Of a stretch of 64,000 bases of DNA, positions 58,815 through 64,000 are shown one piece after another. The position numbers and the translations under genes were made by a program. The stretch covers positions 59,035,087 through 59,099,086 of the forward strand of contig CM076849.1 in the NCBI GenBank assembly GCA_039519185.1, given 5' to 3'. The DNA comes from Astragalus membranaceus (lineage: Eukaryota > Streptophyta > Magnoliopsida > Fabales > Fabaceae). Each line of letters starts with the position of its first letter. The first letter of the stretch is position 1. The notes beneath the pieces were generated by a model. The model worked only from the letters and a program-made list of their open reading frames with translations, made no database searches and was not told the origin of the DNA.

Positions 58815-59130
58815 GCAAAAAAGACATTTGGAATCGGTTGTTTGGCACATTTGGAATTGGTTATTGGCCGATTCGGATACTCCTGATTCTAAATGTGGGG
58901 ACATTTTGAATCGGTTAAATAACCGATTCAAAATGTAACATTCAGAATCAGTTGTTTGCAACAACCGATTCAAAATGTAACATTCAGAATCAGTTGTTGC
59001 AAACAACCGATTCAAATTGCTTTTCCAGACAGGACATTTTGAATCGGTTATATAAACAACCGATTCCAAATGTCCTTAAAGAAACAAACATTTAAAATCA
59101 ATTCTTTATATAACCGATTCCAAATGTCCA
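58815..59130. repeat. Left subterminal repeats of the CACTA element
   Basis: Many direct and inverted copies of aaccgattcaaaatgt / acatttgaatcggtt stand close together, several forming perfect short hairpins (gaatcggttaaataaccgattc). Subterminal repeats of this kind bind transposase in CACTA elements. Confidence 0.85.
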
Positions 59131-59403
59131 ATTTTTTTTTACTTTTTTTTTACTCAATTTTTTTTCCATTCACACCTATTAACCAATTTACTTCCGACAA
59201 CTCATACATCAACTCACCAATTTACATACACTCATAATAATTCATATACTTCCATTAAACTTAAAAGTACTATAAGTACAAAATTCCACCAATTCATTAA
59301 ACTACATAGTAAAGAAATTACAACTTTATCATAAGATATGGTAACTGTTTTAATTACATGAGAATCTCAAAAATAACTTTAGCTCTCAAAGGTACTCTAA
59401 CAT

Positions 59404-59765
59404 AATTTCTAGCTGAGCAATATCTAACTCACATGAGAAAGCACCTCCATCACTTGTCACCACAATTCCTGATAATTTAGAGGGATAAAGAATGAGCATC
59501 CCTGGACTAGAATCAGAAATTGAGCTAAGCATATTTGAAATGCAGCCATTGTTGTTGATCCTTGCCTTGCTGCTAGGGATTTAACCAAGTGAAGAAAGAA
59601 ATTTAACCATATGAAGTTAGGAACTAGCAGATTCTGAAAAAAGAAAACGAAAGGCAAAGATAAAGAGTAGGACCATTTTTCAGAATCTTCGCGAATTGGA
59701 AATCTCGGATACTTGGAGGAAGTAACAACTTGTTTCATTAAACTCCATAACAGAATTAAGGTCAC
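59404..59765 (-). pseudogene. Captured coding-like fragment, unidentified
   Basis: On the - strand a frame reads NNNGCISNMLSSISDSSPG, then LYPSKLSGIVVTSDGG and ends LDIAQLEIMLEYL with a TGA near 59400. It looks like a genuine protein C-terminus by composition. Just upstream lies a ttttttcag acceptor-like site. I do not recognise the family. Confidence 0.4.
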
Positions 59766-59872
59766 CCTATCATTTACTTACTTCTCTTTCAGGTCTTTCA
59801 GGACCAAATTAACCAACTTAAATCTTCTAGGACCAAATTAACCAACTTAAACACCTTATCATTTACTTGCTT

Positions 59873-60250
59873 CTATTTCAGGTCACCCTTTTCAACCACA
59901 TGGCCTATCACATCTGTCAAATAAAAACAAAAAACCATCAAAGCCTCTAGAGAAAAGCAGTAGTTTTTATAGAGAAAAGAGAAAAAGATACAAACCAACA
60001 ATCAGATCATCTCTGGGAGCAGCTAAGATATCAACGAAAGGAGTGAAGACAAAATGATGCAAAGGAATGTCATCACTTTCAATCATACCACAACTGGTAA
60101 TAGGCATAAAGTTCAACTTATACTTATGCTGAGTTGTGTGAAACTTTGAATCATTGATACCAACATTCAGTTTCTCAATACGATAACAGTGACCTTCTTT
60201 TAATACTGCCTGGAAAGGTGAAAGGATGGAAGCCTTGACAGTGCAAATGA
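59873..60250 (-). pseudogene. Captured replication protein A1-like (DUF223) gene fragment, two exons
   Basis: Exon A (about 60250-59996) reads TVKASILSPFQAVLKEG, HCYRIEKLNVG, DSKFHTTQHKYKLNFM, IPLHHFVFTPFVDILA and DDLIV, the OB-fold of plant RPA70/DUF223 proteins. It ends with one base of a split codon before a GT donor (59995-59994). Exon B starts at 59913 after an acceptor (gacag) and completes the codon to give DVIGHVVEKGDLK, then a TAG at 59875-59873. The splice phase is conserved, so the fragment was copied as DNA with its intron. Premature end and absence of the rest show it is not a functional RPA gene. Confidence 0.75.
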
Positions 60251-60420
60251 CTAGGTAGTACCGGAATAGTTTTTTGCTTTCTCCTTAATAGTCTGCTCTT
60301 CTCTCCTTATCAATGACAGACTATAATGAAAAACAAGAAATTGAAAGTCAAGTTAAGACATGAAGGAGTTTATATAATATATGAATTTGTGTTTAAAATT
60401 AGAGAAACATTATATACAAG

Positions 60421-60642
60421 TTAACGAGAAATTTCTTCACAGCCACCTTGTAGAACTCCCTTGTACCTATCCCCATGCCTTCCTTCCCCAATCACATTCT
60501 TAAAGAATATCTTTAACAATCCAAGCATACGATGCATGCCAATAAACTCCCCTAACAATATGAAAACGTTGTTAGAAATGAGTAACAGGAAAACAAATAT
60601 CAAATTCAAAACCAAATAATGATACAACACCAAAGAGATCAA
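60421..60642 (-). pseudogene. Captured exon-like fragment, unidentified
   Basis: After an acceptor-like gttag near 60555, the - strand reads GEFIGMHRMLGLLKIFFKN and VIGEGRHGDRYKGVLQGG to a stop at 60421. Codon use is gene-like, but I do not recognise the protein. It may come from the same donor as the RPA-like exons or another gene. Confidence 0.35.
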
Positions 60643-62340
60643 GTTTTTTTACCAAGATGAAAATGATCTGTACTTATGTGCTTGGAGCCTACTCATCTAT
60701 GGTAAAAATAACTGAAATCATGTAATAAAAAAAGAATTAGGTCAGATTGAATTGGGAATCAAGCAAGGAATTCAATCCCACAAAGCGACACTAAGCATGA
60801 TTTTGCTTCCCTGTCTTTGAAATTTAAACTTCAACAAGCTGCTCATGGGGAAAAAAGGAACAAATCACCATTCATGAATAATTCATTAATTTGAAGGATA
60901 ACATACAAAATAACTAACAGCTGCTCACTCCTTCTGTGTCATCCCAAGCCTCATCAATTTTTCCTTTTATCTATCCGATTCTTTCCCATACTTCGCCAAA
61001 AACTCATTCAATACACCCCTAGTAGCCCTTTCTGACAGAACCTATAAAAACAAATCAAAACTTGACCTATTCCATGGTTGAATAGAACAAAACAACAGGG
61101 ATTATTTAGGAGTAGGGAAAATACCAGAATCCAAAAGTGTGGCATCCAAATAAAAAATGATAGCCAGAATCTTGGCTTCGTTATTGCAACCTTTGAAGTT
61201 ACAATAGAAGCTAAGCAAGAAAAACAGAGAATGAAGATACACTTTGGTCCCATATGCAAGTTGAAGCAAGTTTTACCAATTCAAAAAACTTTAGCTCATA
61301 TGTTGAACTAAGATAAAACCTAACCTGACCAGAAATTATAATATTCAGATTCAAAATAACCCTAACGGTACCATAATTAGGGATAGAGGAAAGAAAAATT
61401 GAACATACCTCGAGAGAGAAGCATCACTGCTGCATTAGCGGAGCAAACCTATCAAATCCCCAGCATATTCTCGAAAATCAAAATAAAAAATGCAAAATCA
61501 AAAAATAATCATGAAAATCAAGAACAAAAAACCAGAACTAAGAGATTACAAAAGAAAAGGAGAGTGATTGCGTGTAAGTTTCGCTGAGAGATTACCAAAA
61601 TCGAGTAAAGAAGAGAGATAGTAATGAGAAATCGAGAACAGAAAACTGAAATAATCATGTAAAACCCTAAAATAGAAAGAGTATGTGAGAAACAGAGAAA
61701 GACACCTAATGAAGATAAAACGTTAATGAAGAGGAGAGGAAAGAAGATCAAGCAAGGGAAGGACAACGTTGTAGGCAAAACTGATACCTATAACCTCATC
61801 ACCTTCTTGAACCAACCGAATCAAACCTTAGTCTTCACCATTCTTAAAAACCAAAAACAATAAATAATGTATAGAGGGAAAGCAATATCTGCAGAGAAAG
61901 AATGGTAGAGATGCAACATAAAGGATTTGAAGAAAACCCTATCCAAAGGGAAAGAAAGTACAGAGAAAGAACTCACCTTTGAAGAAAAGCCTAGAAAGTA
62001 GAGATAGATACAAAGCTGAAGACATGCGAACCACGAACGATGATGCTGATTTTAGCGCGACGAAGACGGAATGAGGGCGAGGGAGTGAGGGAGACGGAGA
62101 GCTCGTGATGCAGAGATGGCGAGACGGAGTGATGGTGACGACGCGACGGTGAGACGGAGTAAGGGCGACGGTGAGACGGAGTAAGGGCGACGGTGCGACT
62201 GTGAGACAGATTGAGGGCGAGGGAGAACACGACGCCAGTGACGGCGACAAAGAGCTAGGGCGAGAGCGAACTGAGATGGAATGTGAGAGGATGAGCGCGA
62301 ATGAGAGAGGGAGTGTAAAAATTTTGGGTTTAATGAAAAA
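60643..62340. other. CACTA interior without recognised coding sequence
   Basis: From 62030 to 62310 the sequence is rich in gagacggagtaagggcgacg-type imperfect repeats. The rest is A+T-rich. The open frames on either strand here are low in complexity and match nothing I know. Confidence 0.5.
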
Positions 62341-62595
62341 GAGACTTTGATAATCGGTTGTCCACAAACCCGATTCTAAATGTATGTTTTCCTAATCGGT
62401 TGTTTACAAAACCGATTTAAAATGTCCAAATATACACCTTTCTAATCGGTTGTTTAAACAACCGATTCAAAATGTATAAAAAGGTCTCTCCAACTTCCAG
62501 TAAATTGCGAAATTGCCACTACGCCCACATTTGGAATCGGTTATCCAAACAACCGACTCCAAATAGTGCTTTTTAAAGTAGATTTTGCACTAGTG
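62341..62595. repeat. Right subterminal repeats and terminus of the CACTA element
   Basis: Four or more taatcggttgtttaaacaac / aaccgattcaaaatg pairs lead to the terminal ttttgcactagtg. Confidence 0.85.
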
Positions 62596-62598
62596 TCA

Positions 62599-63818
62599 CT
62601 TTAATCATTTCCTTTGGGTCGCAGATTTTCTCATTCCAGGCTAAGTCTTGGAACTTTGATTTTATTCACCACTTGTTTTCTTCCCATATTGCAGGTAGAA
62701 TCATTAACACTCCTGTTTTCTCTGTTGTTGAGGCGGGCCGCCGTGTTTGATATTTATAGTGTTTGCGGTGCTTACCGCTTGTTGATGGAGAGGGTGTTGG
62801 ACACTACTCACCTACAAGTTGAAGGCGTGCTCTTTGGAAGTTGAAGATTCTCCCGAAGGTGAAGCACTTCCTTTGGCGGCTTTGTAGAGATGTGTTACCC
62901 ACTAGAGCCAACTTGACTTATAGACATGTGGTGGGGGTGGATACTTGTCTGTGGTGTGCTGGTTACTCTGAATCTTCCACCCATTTGTTTGTCTTTTGTA
63001 GCAAAGCCAATGCGTGTTGGGATAAACTTGGTTTGTCACGGGTGATTACGAATGCTGCGATGAATTGTGATAATTTTTGTGGAATCTTCTTCTCAGTGCT
63101 GGCTACTCATGGTGGGAACGACCGTGTGTAGCGTGGTGCATGACTCTGTGGAGTTTGTGGAATTGCATAAATGAGCGAGTTTGGGACAACAAGCACAATG
63201 ACGCAAATGCTACTATTTGGTTGGCCAGAAGTTTTTTAGCGAGTGGTCTACAGCTCGCAGTGGTAGTGTCACGAGTTTGGCTACCGCCCTGGTGCCATCA
63301 GCCCCTCTTTTGTCGGATTGTTGGATGAAGCCACGAGCTGTCTGGGTTAAATGTAATGTGGATGCTTCATTTTTTCTTGGTGGAGAACAAGGTTGGTGTT
63401 GGTATGTGCCTTCGGGATGACCAGGGCCAATTTATTCATGCTAGAGGTCATATCCTATCACAGATGTGCTTCTAGGAGAAACTTTGGGTTTGTACTTGGC
63501 TATATCTTGGGTGCGTGAGCTTGGTTATAAGGATGTCATATTTGAGCTGGATGCAGAGTGTGTTGTGGATGTTTTCAACTCTAACAATAACGTTATTTCT
63601 GAATTTGGGTTTTATATTAAAGTTTGTAATGGTCTGTTTTCCTTTTTTATTTGTAACTCTCATGTTGAGTTTGCTAGGAGAAATGCTAACAAGGTCGCTC
63701 ATTCCCTTGTGGGGGTAGCCTTATTGTCGGCTAGTCCTCAAGACTACTATGTTGCTCCCACATGTATGTCAGATATATTTATTAATGAAATGCACTAGTT
63801 GCTTGTTGTAAAAAAAAG
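62599..63818 (+). pseudogene. LINE zf-RVT and RNase H, mutated
   Basis: The text continues the split LINE: FSSHIAGRIINTPVFS, then zf-RVT with LKILPKVKHFLWRLCRDVLPT and CLWCAGYSESSTHLFVFC, the W-rich linker (WSLWNCINERVWDN), and RNase H with VWVKCNVDASFF. A frameshift falls near 63405-63420, then ETLGLYLAISWVRELGY, IFELDAECVVDVFN and NANKVAHSLVGVAL, with a stop at 63796-63798. The short 3' tail ends in an A run. Confidence 0.85.
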
Positions 63819-63824
63819 GTAGAT

Positions 63825-64000
63825 AATTAATTCTTTTTATTTGAAAAGATACTCGAGAAACAATGTACATTTCTAGCTCTAACTTATTTTGAATCTAATA
63901 TGGTGGATGTTTCATCCAACACTTGGTGGTTAGACACTAGTGCTACTATTCATATCGTGAATTCCTTGCAGGGGTTCACAAGTTTGAGGAAATCAAATGA
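63825..64000 (+). pseudogene. Ty1/copia gag-pol fragment reaching the protease, cut by the window edge
   Basis: A frame reads FEKILEKQCTFLALTYFESN, then MVDVSSNTWWLDTSATIHI and LQGFTSLRKSNE to the last base. WWLDSGAT-H is the copia aspartic protease motif; here DTSA replaces the usual D-S/T-G-A, so the catalytic loop glycine is lost. The rest lies beyond the window. Confidence 0.75.

Larger units (their letters stand above)
58808..62595. mobile_element. Non-autonomous CACTA element, complete, TSD tca
   Basis: The element starts CACTACTGCAAAAAAGACAT and ends ...ATTTTGCACTAGTG, an inverted pair with the CACTA signature. The flanking 3-bp tca fits the superfamily. Both ends hold subterminal repeats of gaatcggttgtttaaacaac type (58830-59130 and 62345-62565). 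No transposase ORF is seen in its 3788 bp. The interior carries intron-containing host-gene fragments on the - strand. Confidence 0.9.
57348..63818 (+). mobile_element. Degenerate LINE split by a CACTA element
   Basis: LINE coding resumes across the insertion: 57348-58807 holds the RT and 62599-63798 the zf-RVT and RNase H. The element ends with a short untranslated tail and an A run near 63810-63818. The 5' end (endonuclease and ORF1) is missing. The tca flanking the CACTA element is at 58805-58807 and 62596-62598. Confidence 0.88.

Noticed and set aside
61939..62367. 142-codon Ser/Pro/Arg-rich ORF inside the CACTA element
   Set aside because: It is in imperfect gagacggagtaagggcgacg repeats; low complexity and no transposase motif.

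Overview
This is a nuclear window from a flowering plant, most likely a legume: intron-rich genes with GT-AG splice sites, a high A+T background, and dense nested transposons including two lineages of Ogre/Tat-like LTR elements of the kind that dominate clover, vetch and pea genomes. I could not run any search, so family names rest on motifs read from the sequence.

Only two host genes look intact. Both lie in the quiet block between about 46 and 56.4 kb and are convergent. The first is an isopentenyl phosphate kinase gene on the + strand (12 exons, 46413-52041, 339 aa; isoprenoid precursor metabolism). The second is an eIF5A gene on the - strand (5 exons, 54155-56223, 159 aa, hypusine site present). 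Both coding models close in frame at every splice junction. They work in unrelated pathways and nothing suggests joint regulation.

Left part (1-12.3 kb): a - strand LINE (ORF1 and ORF2, overlapping by ATGA) next to the end of a CACTA element that itself interrupts a Ty1/copia pol gene; the copia 3' LTR; a + strand LINE with a perfect 15-bp target duplication; a stretch with a small inverted-repeat element, an acyl-CoA-synthetase-like exon scrap and a Helitron 3' end; then another - strand LINE.

Centre (12.3-30.2 kb): about 1.95 head-to-tail copies of a 9.18-kb unit made of a non-coding Ogre-like internal region and a 3.25-kb LTR. Each LTR carries an open, splice-flanked exon of an EH-domain endocytosis gene resembling AtEH1/Pan1.

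30.2-44.9 kb: a - strand LINE split by a second Ogre-like element (30385-39880, - strand, TSD attcc) and by a solo LTR full of GGCGCC repeats (40170-42371, TSD aagcg). Next come a LINE ORF1 remnant, a Mutator-type MITE, a Helitron end and a short SINE-like insert before the first host gene.

Right part (56.4-64 kb): two SINEs side by side, then a degenerate + strand LINE interrupted by a complete 3.8-kb non-autonomous CACTA element (TSD tca) carrying intron-containing fragments of a replication protein A-like gene, and the start of another copia element at the window edge. No rRNA, tRNA or CRISPR was found.
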